A model generated the notes under the pieces. That model was not told where the DNA came from. It worked only from the letters and a program-made list of their open reading frames with translations, and searched no databases. A stretch of DNA of 64,000 nt from assembly GCF_000725805.1 (NCBI RefSeq), contig NZ_JOFT01000031.1, positions 1 through 64,000 of the forward strand. Direction: 5' to 3'. The position numbers and the translations under genes were made by a program. Below, piece after piece: positions 40,951-50,232 of this stretch. Position 1 is the stretch's first letter, and the number at the start of each line of letters is the position of its first letter. The stretch is from Streptomyces xanthophaeus (GTDB lineage Bacteria > Actinomycetota > Actinomycetes > Streptomycetales > Streptomycetaceae).

Positions 40951-43770
40951 GTGTGGGTCGGACGGGAAGGACATCGTGAAGCGGTACGGGAATGGGTGCG
41001 CCGGGGCGCGGAGGGCGTCGGGGGCTGCCTGACCGTGGAGGGCGAGCCCGGCGCGGGCCGGACCTCGCTGCTGCGGGAGGCGTCGGTCCGGGCCGCCGCG
41101 GCGGGCTGCCGGGTGCGGTACGCGGCCGCGGACGCCGCCGGAACGGGACTGCCGCTGCGCGCCGCACTGGACTGCCTGCACCCCGCGGGCCCCGGCCGGG
41201 CGGCGGTGGTCGCCCTGCTGCGGGAGGCCGAGGCGGCGCAGCGGCCGGGCGGCGCGCTGCTCGCGGCGGCGGACCTGCTGGTGGCCGGGGTCGAGCAGTG
41301 GTGCGGGGAGCGGCCGCTGCTGCTGGTGCTGGACGACGCGCAGTGGGCGGATGCGGCGAGCCTGCTGCTGTGGCGGCGGCTGGCCCGCTCCACCGGGCGG
41401 CTGCCCCTGCTCCTGGCGTCGGCCCGGCGGCCGGTGCCGCGGCGGGCAGGTGCGCTGCCCGGGACGGACCCGGCGGAGGCGGACCCGGCAGGGGCGGGGC
41501 CGGGCGTCCTCGCCGTCAGGCTGGAGCCGCTGTCCCCGGCCGAGACGGCAGAGGCGCTCCGGGAGGCCCTCGGGGCTCCGCCGGGGCCACGGCTGCGGAC
41601 GGCCGCGGCGCGGGCGGGCGGCAATCCGCGGCTGCTCGGGGAGCTCCTGGACCATTGGGCGGGACTGATCCGGCCCGACGGCGGCATGGCCGAACTGACC
41701 GTGCCGGAAGCGGAGTTGCCGCCCGCTCCGGCGGGTCCGGCCCGGCGGCTGGGCTACCTGCGCCGCAGTGCCCGTACGGCCCTGCGGCACGCGGCGCTGC
41801 TGGGTCCGTCGTTCACCGCGCGCGAGCTGGCCCTCGTCCGGGGGCGGCCCGCGCGGGAGCTGATGGCGGTCCTGGAGGAGCCGGTCCTGGCGGGACTGCT
41901 GGAGGACACCGGGGACCTGCTGCGCTTTCGCCACCCCGCCCTGCGCGAGGCCCTGTACGCCGAGACCCCCGGGACCCTGCGGACGGCCCTGCACCAGGAC
42001 GCCGCCCGGGCCTTCGCCGGGGCCGGGCTGGATCCGGCCCGCACCGCCGGGCAGTTGCTGCGCGGCGGCCGCCCGGACGCCTGGGCGGTGCGCTGGCTGG
42101 CCGCCTCGGCGGCGGAGCTGGTCGCCGGGGCCCCCGGCGTCGCGGCCGAGCTCCTGGAGCGCGTCCTGGAGCAGGGCGGCCCACGGGACCCGGCGGTGCT
42201 GGAGGAGCTGGAGGAGCAGCTCGCGGACGCCGCGCTGCTGCTGCGCCGCCCGGAGTCGGTGGACCTCCTCGACCGGCTGCGGGCCCGGACCACGGACCCG
42301 GACCGGCGGGCTGCGGTGGACTTCAAACTGGTCTCCGCACTGATGATCGAGGGAGACATGGCCCGCTCCCTGGAGGTCACCGAGCGGGCCTTGGCCGAGG
42401 AGTTCCCCTCTCCCCGGTGGCGGCTGCGCCTGGAGGCCTGCCGGGTGCTGGCCCTGGCCGACCTGCACCGGCCCGCCGAGGCGTACGCCCTGGCCGGGCC
42501 GCTGGTGGCGCGGGCGCAGCGGCTGGGTGATCCGCTGTGCGGGGCCGAGGCCCATCACGCCGTCTCCTTCGCCCTGTTCCACCTGAACCGGGGCCGGGAG
42601 TCGCTGCACCACACCGCACAGGGGATCGCGCACGCGCGGCGCAGTCCCACCGCCAACGACATGCGGCTGCTCCTGCTGGCGAACCAGGCGGAGGGCCACC
42701 TGCGCTTCGACGAGCCCGAGCAGGTGGCGCGGGCGCTGCGGGAGGCCCGGGAGCTGGCGGTCGCGACCGGTTCGACGGGCCGGCTGGTGGTGACCGAGGC
42801 GCGGCTCGCCGAGTTCCACTACCGGCTCGGCGACTGGGACGCCGCGCTGGAGGCGGTGGCCCGGGCGGGTGCGCTGCCGGTCTCCGACGGCTGGCTCCCG
42901 GTGGTGGTGCGCGGGCTGCGGGCGCTGGTCCTGGGCCACCGCGACGAGCGTGAGGCGGCCGGGGCCGAGCTCGCGGCGCTGCCGGACGGCGCCTTCGCCT
43001 CTCCGGCGGCCCGCCGGTACGCCTCCCACGTGCTGCTGGCCCGGGCACTGCTGGCGGAGCGGGACGGCCGCCCGGGCGACGCCCTGGCGGCGCTGGAGCC
43101 CGTACTGGCGGACGTCGCCGAGGAGACGGTGACCTACGGGCGCCCCTGGGTGCTGTCGGAGACCGTCCGGCTCGCGCTGGAGAGCGGGCGCAGCGTCACG
43201 GCGCGGGCGGCGGTGGCCGCGTGCGTGCGCACGGCGGCGGCGCTGCCGGGGTATCCGGAGCCGGAACTGGCGCTGCTGCGCTGCCGGGGCCTGTTCGCGC
43301 AGGATCCCGAGCTGCTGGCGCGGGCGGTGCAGCGGGCCGAGCGGGGCGGGTGGCCGCTGGTGCTGGGCCAGGTCCTGGAGGACCTGGCGGTGGCCCGGGC
43401 CTGGCGCGGGGACCTCACCGGCGCGCGCTCGGCGCTGGCCCGGGCGGTGGCGGCGTACGAGGAACTGGGCGCAGGGTGGGACACGGCACGGGCCGAGGCC
43501 CGGCTGCGGAGCCTGGGGGTGCGCCGCGGCAGCCGGGCGGCGCGCCGCAGGCCGGCCAGCGGCTGGGAGGCGCTGACCCCGGCCGAGCTGAAGGTGGCCC
43601 TGCTGGTGGCCGAGGGCCGCTCCAATCCCGAGATCGCCACGGCCCTGTTCCTCTCGCCCCGGACGGTGCAGACGCACGTGTCGCACATCCTGGCCAAGCT
43701 CCAGGTCCGCTCCCGCGCGGCGGTGGCGGCTCAGGCGGCGGCCCGGTCCCCGCGGGCGCCGGGCCCGTAG
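40951..43770 (+). CDS. LAL-type LuxR family transcriptional regulator
   Basis: A 939-aa large ATP-binding LuxR regulator. The N-terminal AAA-like domain has a Walker A-like loop GEPGAGRTSLL at about 31-41, where the usual Lys is Arg37, and Walker B LLLVLDDAQWAD at about 123-134. The middle (about 330-860) is made of TPR-like helices. The C-terminal helix-turn-helix (about 873-930) has LTPAELKVALLVAEGRSNPE and RTVQTHVSHILAKLQVRSR. Such regulators often activate secondary metabolism or sugar use; the target is unknown. GGAGGG precedes GTG 40951. The last 40 bp overlap the convergent ECF sigma gene. The Arg replacement may mean weak or no ATP hydrolysis. Confidence 0.88.
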   Translation: MWVGREGHREAVREWVRRGAEGVGGCLTVEGEPGAGRTSLLREASVRAAAAGCRVRYAAADAAGTGLPLRAALDCLHPAGPGRAAVVALLREAEAAQRPGGALLAAADLLVAGVEQWCGERPLLLVLDDAQWADAASLLLWRRLARSTGRLPLLLASARRPVPRRAGALPGTDPAEADPAGAGPGVLAVRLEPLSPAETAEALREALGAPPGPRLRTAAARAGGNPRLLGELLDHWAGLIRPDGGMAELTVPEAELPPAPAGPARRLGYLRRSARTALRHAALLGPSFTARELALVRGRPARELMAVLEEPVLAGLLEDTGDLLRFRHPALREALYAETPGTLRTALHQDAARAFAGAGLDPARTAGQLLRGGRPDAWAVRWLAASAAELVAGAPGVAAELLERVLEQGGPRDPAVLEELEEQLADAALLLRRPESVDLLDRLRARTTDPDRRAAVDFKLVSALMIEGDMARSLEVTERALAEEFPSPRWRLRLEACRVLALADLHRPAEAYALAGPLVARAQRLGDPLCGAEAHHAVSFALFHLNRGRESLHHTAQGIAHARRSPTANDMRLLLLANQAEGHLRFDEPEQVARALREARELAVATGSTGRLVVTEARLAEFHYRLGDWDAALEAVARAGALPVSDGWLPVVVRGLRALVLGHRDEREAAGAELAALPDGAFASPAARRYASHVLLARALLAERDGRPGDALAALEPVLADVAEETVTYGRPWVLSETVRLALESGRSVTARAAVAACVRTAAALPGYPEPELALLRCRGLFAQDPELLARAVQRAERGGWPLVLGQVLEDLAVARAWRGDLTGARSALARAVAAYEELGAGWDTARAEARLRSLGVRRGSRAARRRPASGWEALTPAELKVALLVAEGRSNPEIATALFLSPRTVQTHVSHILAKLQVRSRAAVAAQAAARSPRAPGP

Positions 43771-44279
43771 CCGGGCATGGCGGCGCGCAGGGCCCGCAGC
43801 GCGTAGTGGGTGCGGGACTTCACGGTTCCGGCGGGCACCCCGAGGGCGTCGGCCGCCTCGCAGACGGAGGCGCCCCGGAAGTAGATGTGCACGAGCACGT
43901 CGCGGTGCTCGGGGCTGAGGGAACGCAGGGCCGTGCGGACGTCGAGCGCGGCGACGGCCTGCTCGGTGCGGTCGTCGGCGGCCGGGAAGTGCTGGAGGGC
44001 GTCCGGGCCCACCTCTGCGGGCCGTACCAGTCGGGCCCGGCGGGCGTCGATGGCGAGCCGCCGGGCGACGGTGTACAGCCAGGGCCGCATGGAGGCGTGG
44101 CCGCTCTCCAGGGCCTCGGGGTGCTTCCACGCCCGGACGAGGGTCTCCTGGAGGAGGTCCTCGGCCCGGTGCCGGTCGCCGGAAGTCAGGCCGAGGAGGA
44201 AGCCGTAGAGGGCCTTGCCGTGCCGGCTGTGCAGCCGGGCGATGGCGTGCGCGTCGGTGTGCCGGGTGGGGGTGCTCAC
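43731..44279 (-). CDS. ECF RNA polymerase sigma factor
   Basis: A 182-aa minimal ECF sigma factor. Region 2 spans about 12-75 (FLLGLTSGDRHRAEDLLQET, then RPWLYTVARRLAIDARRA) and region 4 about 110-165 (RSLSPEHRDVLVHIYFRGAS, then GVPAGTVKSRTHYALRALR). There is no C-terminal extension and no anti-sigma gene next to it, so its control is not evident; some groups are controlled transcriptionally or by a distant kinase. It opens toward a 210-bp gap and its 3' end overlaps the LAL gene by 40 bp in opposite orientation, which allows antisense interference. Confidence 0.9.
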   Translation of the reverse strand: MSTPTRHTDAHAIARLHSRHGKALYGFLLGLTSGDRHRAEDLLQETLVRAWKHPEALESGHASMRPWLYTVARRLAIDARRARLVRPAEVGPDALQHFPAADDRTEQAVAALDVRTALRSLSPEHRDVLVHIYFRGASVCEAADALGVPAGTVKSRTHYALRALRAAMPGYGPGARGDRAAA

Positions 44280-44489
44280 GGGGTGCCCCTTCCAGGTCGG
44301 ATGACCTGAGAGTGACGGATCGGTCCCGTCGAGTTATCCGCCGCTCGGCGTATCCGCGGCGCGCTGCGCCGACCGGTCGGCCGCGGGGGCCGGACGGGCG
44401 CGTCGAACGGGCGACCGGACACCCCTGCCGCGCGCGAGCGTTGACTACGCTGGCGGCATGCCCTTCTACGCGATGCGGGGAGTGATCTC

Positions 44490-44897
44490 GTGACCGAGCG
44501 CAAACCTCCGGGAGTGAGCTTCGAGTCCTGGACGGACCGGCAGATCCGCGAGGCCGAGGCGCGCGGCGCCTTCGCCGAGCTGCCGGGCTTCGGCAAGCCA
44601 CTGCCGGATCTGGACCAGCCCTACGACGAGCTGTGGTGGATACGCAAGAAGATGGCCACCGAGAACATGACCTCGATGCTCCCGCCGGCCCTGGCCCTGC
44701 GCAAGGAGGCCGAGGACGCGCTGGCGGCGGCGGCCGGGGCGCCCTCCGAGCGGGCGGTGCGCGATCTGCTGGAACCCGTCAACGAGAAGATCGCCGCCGC
44801 GCTGCGCAGGCCCCCGCCGGGTCCGCCGCTGGGCCGCGGGCTCATCGACGTGGACGGGGCCGTACGGGAGTGGCGCGAGGCCCGCGGCACGGCGTGA
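44490..44897 (+). CDS. DUF1992 (DnaJ-C28-like) domain protein
   Basis: A 135-aa protein of the DUF1992 family. The hallmark is at the start: SFESWTDRQIREAEARGAFA then LPGFGKPLPDL, followed by a helical remainder ending WREARGT. Eukaryotic DNAJC28 carries the same domain, but the molecular role in bacteria is unknown. GTG at 44490; a plus-strand TTGACT lies near 44442 and could be a -35 box. It is convergent with guaB1, with a strong terminator between. Confidence 0.88.
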   Translation: MTERKPPGVSFESWTDRQIREAEARGAFAELPGFGKPLPDLDQPYDELWWIRKKMATENMTSMLPPALALRKEAEDALAAAAGAPSERAVRDLLEPVNEKIAAALRRPPPGPPLGRGLIDVDGAVREWREARGTA

Positions 44898-44907
44898 GCC
44901 GGACGCG

Positions 44908-44948
44908 CCCGTGGCCCCGGCCGTCCTGGGGACGGCCGGGGCCACGGG
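44908..44948. terminator. strong bidirectional terminator
   Basis: A perfect 19-bp stem (44908-44926 and 44930-44948) with a TGG loop lies between the convergent DUF1992 and guaB1 genes. Confidence 0.95.
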
Positions 44949-44964
44949 GATGCGCAGGGTGTGA

Positions 44965-46464
<1,500 letters not shown>

Positions 46465-46543
46465 GTACTTCATTCTCCCACGTCCTGGAGTTCACCAACC
46501 CCGGGCTGATCGTCCGAGACGGATGGGGCCGCCTGGTTCTTTC

Positions 46544-47689
46544 CTACGGGACCTTGGTCCCTGCGGCCCTGCGGTGGATCGGTGTCCGGCCGCCGGTCAG
46601 CGGGGTGACCGAGCCGCCGTGGCGGACCGCGGTGAACTCGGCGGCGATGGCCAGGGCGGTCTCCTCGGGGGTCGCGCCGCCGAGGTCGAGGCCGATGGGC
46701 GAGCGCAGCCGGGCCAGCGCGGACGGCGTCACCCCTTCGGCCCGCAGCCGTCCGGTCCGGTCGGTGTGGGTGCGCCGCGACCCCATGGCTCCCACGTATC
46801 CCAGCGGCAGCCGCAGGGCGAGCGCCAGCAGCGGTACGTCGAACTTGGCATCGTGGGTGAGCACGCAGACGGCGGTACGGGAGTCCAGCAGGCCGGCCTG
46901 CGCCTGCGCGGCCAGGTGGCGGTGCGGCCAGTCCACGACGACCTCGTCGGCGTCCGGGAAGCGCGCCGGGGTCGCGAAGACGGGGCGGGCGTCGCACACC
47001 GTGACCCGGTAGCCGAGGAAGGCCCCGATCCGGGCCAGGGCGGCGGCAAAGTCGATGGCCCCGTAGACGATCAGCCGGGGCGGGTCGGCCGATGATTCGA
47101 CGAGCAGCGTCAGCGGCCGTCCGCACAGGCCGCCGGCCGTGCCCAGTTCCGCGGTGCCGGTGCGGCCGGCCAGCAGCAGGCCGCGGACCTGCCCGGCGGC
47201 GGCCCGGTCCAGGGCCTCGCCGCCGTCCAGCCCGCCCTCGTAGGAGCCGTCGGCGTGCACGGCCAGCGCCCGGCCGAGCTGGCGGGGCGGCCCGGAGACC
47301 ACCCGGGCCAGCGCGGCCCGGGCCCCGCCCGCGGCGGCGTCGAGCACCGAGCCGAGGACGGGCCGTACCGGGTCGCCGCCGCGGACCGGGGTGACCAGGA
47401 CGTCGAGGACTCCCCCGCAGGTCAGACCGACGGCGAAGGCGTCGTCGTCGCTGTAGCCGAAGCGGTGCAGTCCGCCCTCCCCGGAGGTGAGGGCGTCCAG
47501 GCAGAGCTCGTGCACGGCGGATTCCACGCAGCCGCCCGAGACGGAGCCGAGTGCGGTGCCCCGGTCGTCGACCGCGAGGGAGGCGCCGGGGCCGCGCGGC
47601 GCGCTCCCGCTGACCGCCACCACGGTGGCCAGCGCGAATTCCCGGCGCGCGGCACACCACGCGCGTAGCTCGTCGGCTATGTCGAGCAT
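46544..47689 (-). CDS. XdhC family molybdenum hydroxylase maturation protein
   Basis: A 381-aa XdhC/CoxF-type protein. The N-terminal XdhC_CoxI domain (about 10-85) has FALATVVAVSGSAPRGPGAS and GSVSGGCVESAVHE, and the C-terminal XdhC_C Rossmann domain (about 195-350) has VDWPHRHLAAQAQAG and GYVGAMGSRRT. In known systems XdhC binds molybdenum cofactor, protects its sulfuration and inserts it into xanthine dehydrogenase-type enzymes. The likely client is the three-subunit hydroxylase at 53054-56840. ATG 47689 shares a base with the stop of the upstream transposase-like gene (TGATG), so it is translated by coupling with it. Confidence 0.9.
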   Translation of the reverse strand: MLDIADELRAWCAARREFALATVVAVSGSAPRGPGASLAVDDRGTALGSVSGGCVESAVHELCLDALTSGEGGLHRFGYSDDDAFAVGLTCGGVLDVLVTPVRGGDPVRPVLGSVLDAAAGGARAALARVVSGPPRQLGRALAVHADGSYEGGLDGGEALDRAAAGQVRGLLLAGRTGTAELGTAGGLCGRPLTLLVESSADPPRLIVYGAIDFAAALARIGAFLGYRVTVCDARPVFATPARFPDADEVVVDWPHRHLAAQAQAGLLDSRTAVCVLTHDAKFDVPLLALALRLPLGYVGAMGSRRTHTDRTGRLRAEGVTPSALARLRSPIGLDLGGATPEETALAIAAEFTAVRHGGSVTPLTGGRTPIHRRAAGTKVP

Positions 47690-49005
47690 CAGCGGATGTA
47701 CTCGCGGCGCGGGGACTGTCCGGGGATGAGCGGCCGCGGCGGCAGGACCGCCGGCGCGGGGGGCCGGGCGGTGCCATGGCGGGCCGTGACGGGCGCCGCC
47801 CGGACGGCAGCCGGGCGGGGGGTTCCCGCGTAGGCCTCCGGTTCCCGTCCGCGCGAGCCGAGGAGTTTGGCCGCGTGGGCCACGCTCGCCAGGGTCGCGT
47901 GGTGGTGCCAGCCGCGGAAGGAGCGGCCCTCGAAGTCGCGGATGCCCGCGGGTTCGCAGGTTTCCGCGAAGTCCAGGGAGACCCGGTCGGTGAGCTTGGC
48001 CAGCAGGAAGAGCTGGGCGAGCGGCCGGTCCCCTATGTTCGTGACCCAGAACTCGGTGGGCAGCAGGGCGGCTTCGGTCCAGGCTCCGACGAGCAGCAGC
48101 GGGGTCGGCGTCGTCGGCGCGGGCCGGTCCTCGCTGGGGGTGGCGAGGATCGAGGCGGAGGTGAGCAGGGTGACCGCTCCTTCTCCGCGGCCGTGCCGGG
48201 TCCACTCGACGACGCGGCGCTGGGAGCGCAGGGAGTCGATGAGTTCCCGGGCGGGTGCGGTGTGCGGCCCGGGTTTGTGGCGTCCCGCGCCGCCGAAGGA
48301 GACCGGCAGGGAGCCGTCGACCTTGAAGACGAAGGGGATGTCCTGGAGGGCGAAGGACTCGATGCTCTGCGGGAGGTCGCTGTTGGCGACCTCCATCACC
48401 ACGGGCCGGCGCTGGAGTTGCCAGGTCGCGGCCATCCGCTGGACGGCGTGCACGGCGTCCTGCGCGGGGGTGAGCGAGCGCGCCGTGTCGGGGATGCCGG
48501 CCCGGCGCCTGCGCAGGAGCTCGCTGGTCCAGGGACCGGGGAGGGTGAGGGTCCACTCGACGGGGAAGCTGGCCTCGCTGGATGCGAGCCAGATCCCGCT
48601 GGCCTGCTGACAGTTGGCGGTGCGGCCGAGCTGCGGGACGAACTGCCGGCCGACGCCTACGGAGCGGTCCCCGGCCTTCTCTATCACCATGGGCTGCAGC
48701 ACCCAGGCCAGCGGGCGCTGGGCGGTGCGTTCGAGGTGCTGGGCGAGGGAGCGGCGTACCGGGGTCCAGTCCCAGGGGGACTTGCTGATGAACTGCTGGA
48801 GGCTCTGCTCCACGGAACTGGCGCCCGTTCCGGCAATGTTACGGATGGTCTTCTTGCCGGTGGTCTGTACGAGGCCGTTCAGATAAACGCGGGCCCAGTT
48901 TCGCTGGTCCCGCCGGGGTAAGGACTCGAAGAGCAGAGAGATCAGTACATCGATCAATTCGGAGATTTCCTTTTCGGATTCCTCCGGCAGGACTACGCGA
49001 GCCAT
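47689..49005 (-). CDS. IS701-like transposase homologue, probably domesticated or inactive
   Basis: A 438-aa protein with the DDE_5/IS701 fold outline: an N-terminal helical part, then RPLAWVLQPMVIEKAGDRSV, then SVGVGRQFVPQLGRTANCQQ, which corresponds to the HSVGVQRQYTG block after the first catalytic Asp. In IS701 enzymes that block follows VIDDTG; here it is VIEKAG, so the Asp is lost. The second Asp region is VVMEVANSD instead of a VxAD motif. There are no flanking inverted repeats. The ATG at 49005 has GGAGG 5 nt upstream. Codon 29 is TTA (48919-48921). Its stop overlaps the start of xdhC. It may now serve as a DNA-binding or regulatory protein. Confidence 0.75.
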   Translation of the reverse strand: MARVVLPEESEKEISELIDVLISLLFESLPRRDQRNWARVYLNGLVQTTGKKTIRNIAGTGASSVEQSLQQFISKSPWDWTPVRRSLAQHLERTAQRPLAWVLQPMVIEKAGDRSVGVGRQFVPQLGRTANCQQASGIWLASSEASFPVEWTLTLPGPWTSELLRRRRAGIPDTARSLTPAQDAVHAVQRMAATWQLQRRPVVMEVANSDLPQSIESFALQDIPFVFKVDGSLPVSFGGAGRHKPGPHTAPARELIDSLRSQRRVVEWTRHGRGEGAVTLLTSASILATPSEDRPAPTTPTPLLLVGAWTEAALLPTEFWVTNIGDRPLAQLFLLAKLTDRVSLDFAETCEPAGIRDFEGRSFRGWHHHATLASVAHAAKLLGSRGREPEAYAGTPRPAAVRAAPVTARHGTARPPAPAVLPPRPLIPGQSPRREYIR

Positions 49006-49077
49006 CTGGGCCTCCCCCGCGACCACTTAGATCCGATACCCTACTTGACCGCGGAGAACGGCCGTAGGCCCCTGCGA
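49006..49077. promoter_or_regulatory. promoter region of the transposase-like gene / 3' end of TMEM175 gene
   Basis: A 72-bp gap between two minus-strand genes. The minus strand reads a TAGGGTATCGGATC run at about 49042-49029 that could supply a -10 element (GGGTAT/TAGGGT). Weak evidence. Confidence 0.3.
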
Positions 49078-49725
49078 CTACTTCCTGAGGTCGCTCGTGG
49101 TTTCGAGCTGCTCTTCCTCTACCACGAGCGGGATGGGGATCTGGTTCGCCGCATAGTAGATCGCGATCAGGAAGTGCGCGATGAGGGTGAGCGGTGCCGA
49201 GATGAAGGCGAGCAGCACGGTGAGCGGGTAGGCGATCGCGCCGAGGCCGAATCGCATCCGGGTGGCACGGGCCCCTTCCTTGTCCACTTCTTCGTGGAAA
49301 AGGTGCCCGACCCTGGTGACGTACCACCAGAAGGCCATGAAGGCGAGGGCGTAGGCCACGGTCACGGCGCTGTAGAGGACGGCTGCCGCGTTCGCGGACC
49401 CGCCTTCCTCCCTGAGGTGTTCGGCGAGGACGGTGGTGGTGTAGGGAATCACCGACACCACCATCAGCACCAGGAGATTCAGGAACAACAGCGGTCGGTC
49501 GACCCGCTTGAGGTGACTGAAGATGGTGTGGTGGTTCACCCACATGACGCCGATGATGAGGAAACTCACCACATAGGCAGCGTAATGCGGCCACTGTTCC
49601 CGGACCCCGTGCCAGAAGTCCGATCCGGTTTCTTCCGGAACCTTCAATTCCAGAACGAGGATCGTGATGATGATGGCAAATACACCATCACTGAATGCCT
49701 CGACCCGCCCGGTTTCGCGTTCCAT
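49078..49725 (-). CDS. TMEM175-family (DUF1211) ion channel protein
   Basis: A 215-aa membrane protein with six helices. It begins METRE-like and then GRVEAFSDGVFAIIITILVL, the RxxxFSDGVFAI signature on helix 1 of TMEM175 channels. Bacterial members form tetrameric potassium-permeable channels with hydrophobic Ile/Leu gates on helix 1 (here FAIIITILVLEL). GGGGAGG before the ATG at 49725 supports this start. It probably sets membrane potential or potassium leak; the physiological role in Streptomyces is unknown. A terminator lies just upstream, so it has its own promoter. Confidence 0.9.
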   Translation of the reverse strand: MERETGRVEAFSDGVFAIIITILVLELKVPEETGSDFWHGVREQWPHYAAYVVSFLIIGVMWVNHHTIFSHLKRVDRPLLFLNLLVLMVVSVIPYTTTVLAEHLREEGGSANAAAVLYSAVTVAYALAFMAFWWYVTRVGHLFHEEVDKEGARATRMRFGLGAIAYPLTVLLAFISAPLTLIAHFLIAIYYAANQIPIPLVVEEEQLETTSDLRK

Positions 49726-49787
49726 GACCTCCCCTTTGCCATTCAGTGCATAAATGCAACTTGCCCGCCCGCGGTATGCCACACATA

Positions 49788-49818
49788 CGGGGAGGGCGAT
49801 CTTCTCCCGCCCTCCCCG
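49788..49818 (-). terminator. terminator after the SnoaL-like gene
   Basis: An 11-bp perfect stem, CGGGGAGGGCG and CGCCCTCCCCG, with a 9-nt loop lies 25 bp beyond the stop at 49843 in the direction of minus-strand transcription. Confidence 0.85.
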
Positions 49819-49842
49819 CACACGCTACCCAGATTTCAGAAC

Positions 49843-50184
49843 TTAGCTGCCGAACCCAGCCGTCTGCCGCCAGATCCGGCCATCGCGGACCACAAGTGTC
49901 CCGAACGCGTGCTCCGGTTCGCCGTTCAAACTCATGATCGCCCGGTAGAAGATGGTGTCCTCTGTCTCGATGTACTCCTGGAGCTCGACCAGCGTGGGCT
50001 TGACGGTGAGATAGCCGGTGAACGTCTCGCGAACGGCTTCGATGCCCACCGAGACCCCCTCGAAGCGCAGCAGTACGGCGTCGTCGGTGTAGTTCTTCAT
50101 CACCGCCTCAATGTCCAGTGCGGCGAGGGCGTCCATCTGACGGACGAACACCGGGTGCAGCTTGGAGATGTCGTACTTGGCCAT
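49843..50184 (-). CDS. SnoaL/NTF2-like protein
   Basis: A 113-aa cone-shaped alpha+beta barrel protein by pattern: FVRQMDALAALDIEAVMKNY then TDDAVLLRFEG, typical of the first helix and strand of SnoaL-like proteins, followed by VGIEAVRETFTGYL and closing strands with FGTLVVRDGRIWRQ. Members act as small isomerases, cyclases, hydrolases or non-catalytic binders. No catalytic residue can be fixed here. It is the last gene of the minus-strand run, 48 bp after the histidine kinase, and ends at a clear terminator. Confidence 0.85.
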   Translation of the reverse strand: MAKYDISKLHPVFVRQMDALAALDIEAVMKNYTDDAVLLRFEGVSVGIEAVRETFTGYLTVKPTLVELQEYIETEDTIFYRAIMSLNGEPEHAFGTLVVRDGRIWRQTAGFGS

Positions 50185-50232
50185 GACGACTCCGTTCTAT
50201 CAACTGGTGGTGGAACCGGTGGGTGAACTGGC

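Noticed and set aside
40783..44601. 1272-codon open frame on the minus strand
   Set aside because: It is antisense to the LAL regulator and neighbouring genes, is Arg/Pro/Gln-rich without any domain, and arises from the absence of A/T-rich stop codons in high-G+C DNA.
47689..49005. Active insertion sequence
   Set aside because: No terminal inverted repeats or target duplication were found around the gene, the catalytic residues are changed, and it is translationally coupled to xdhC.
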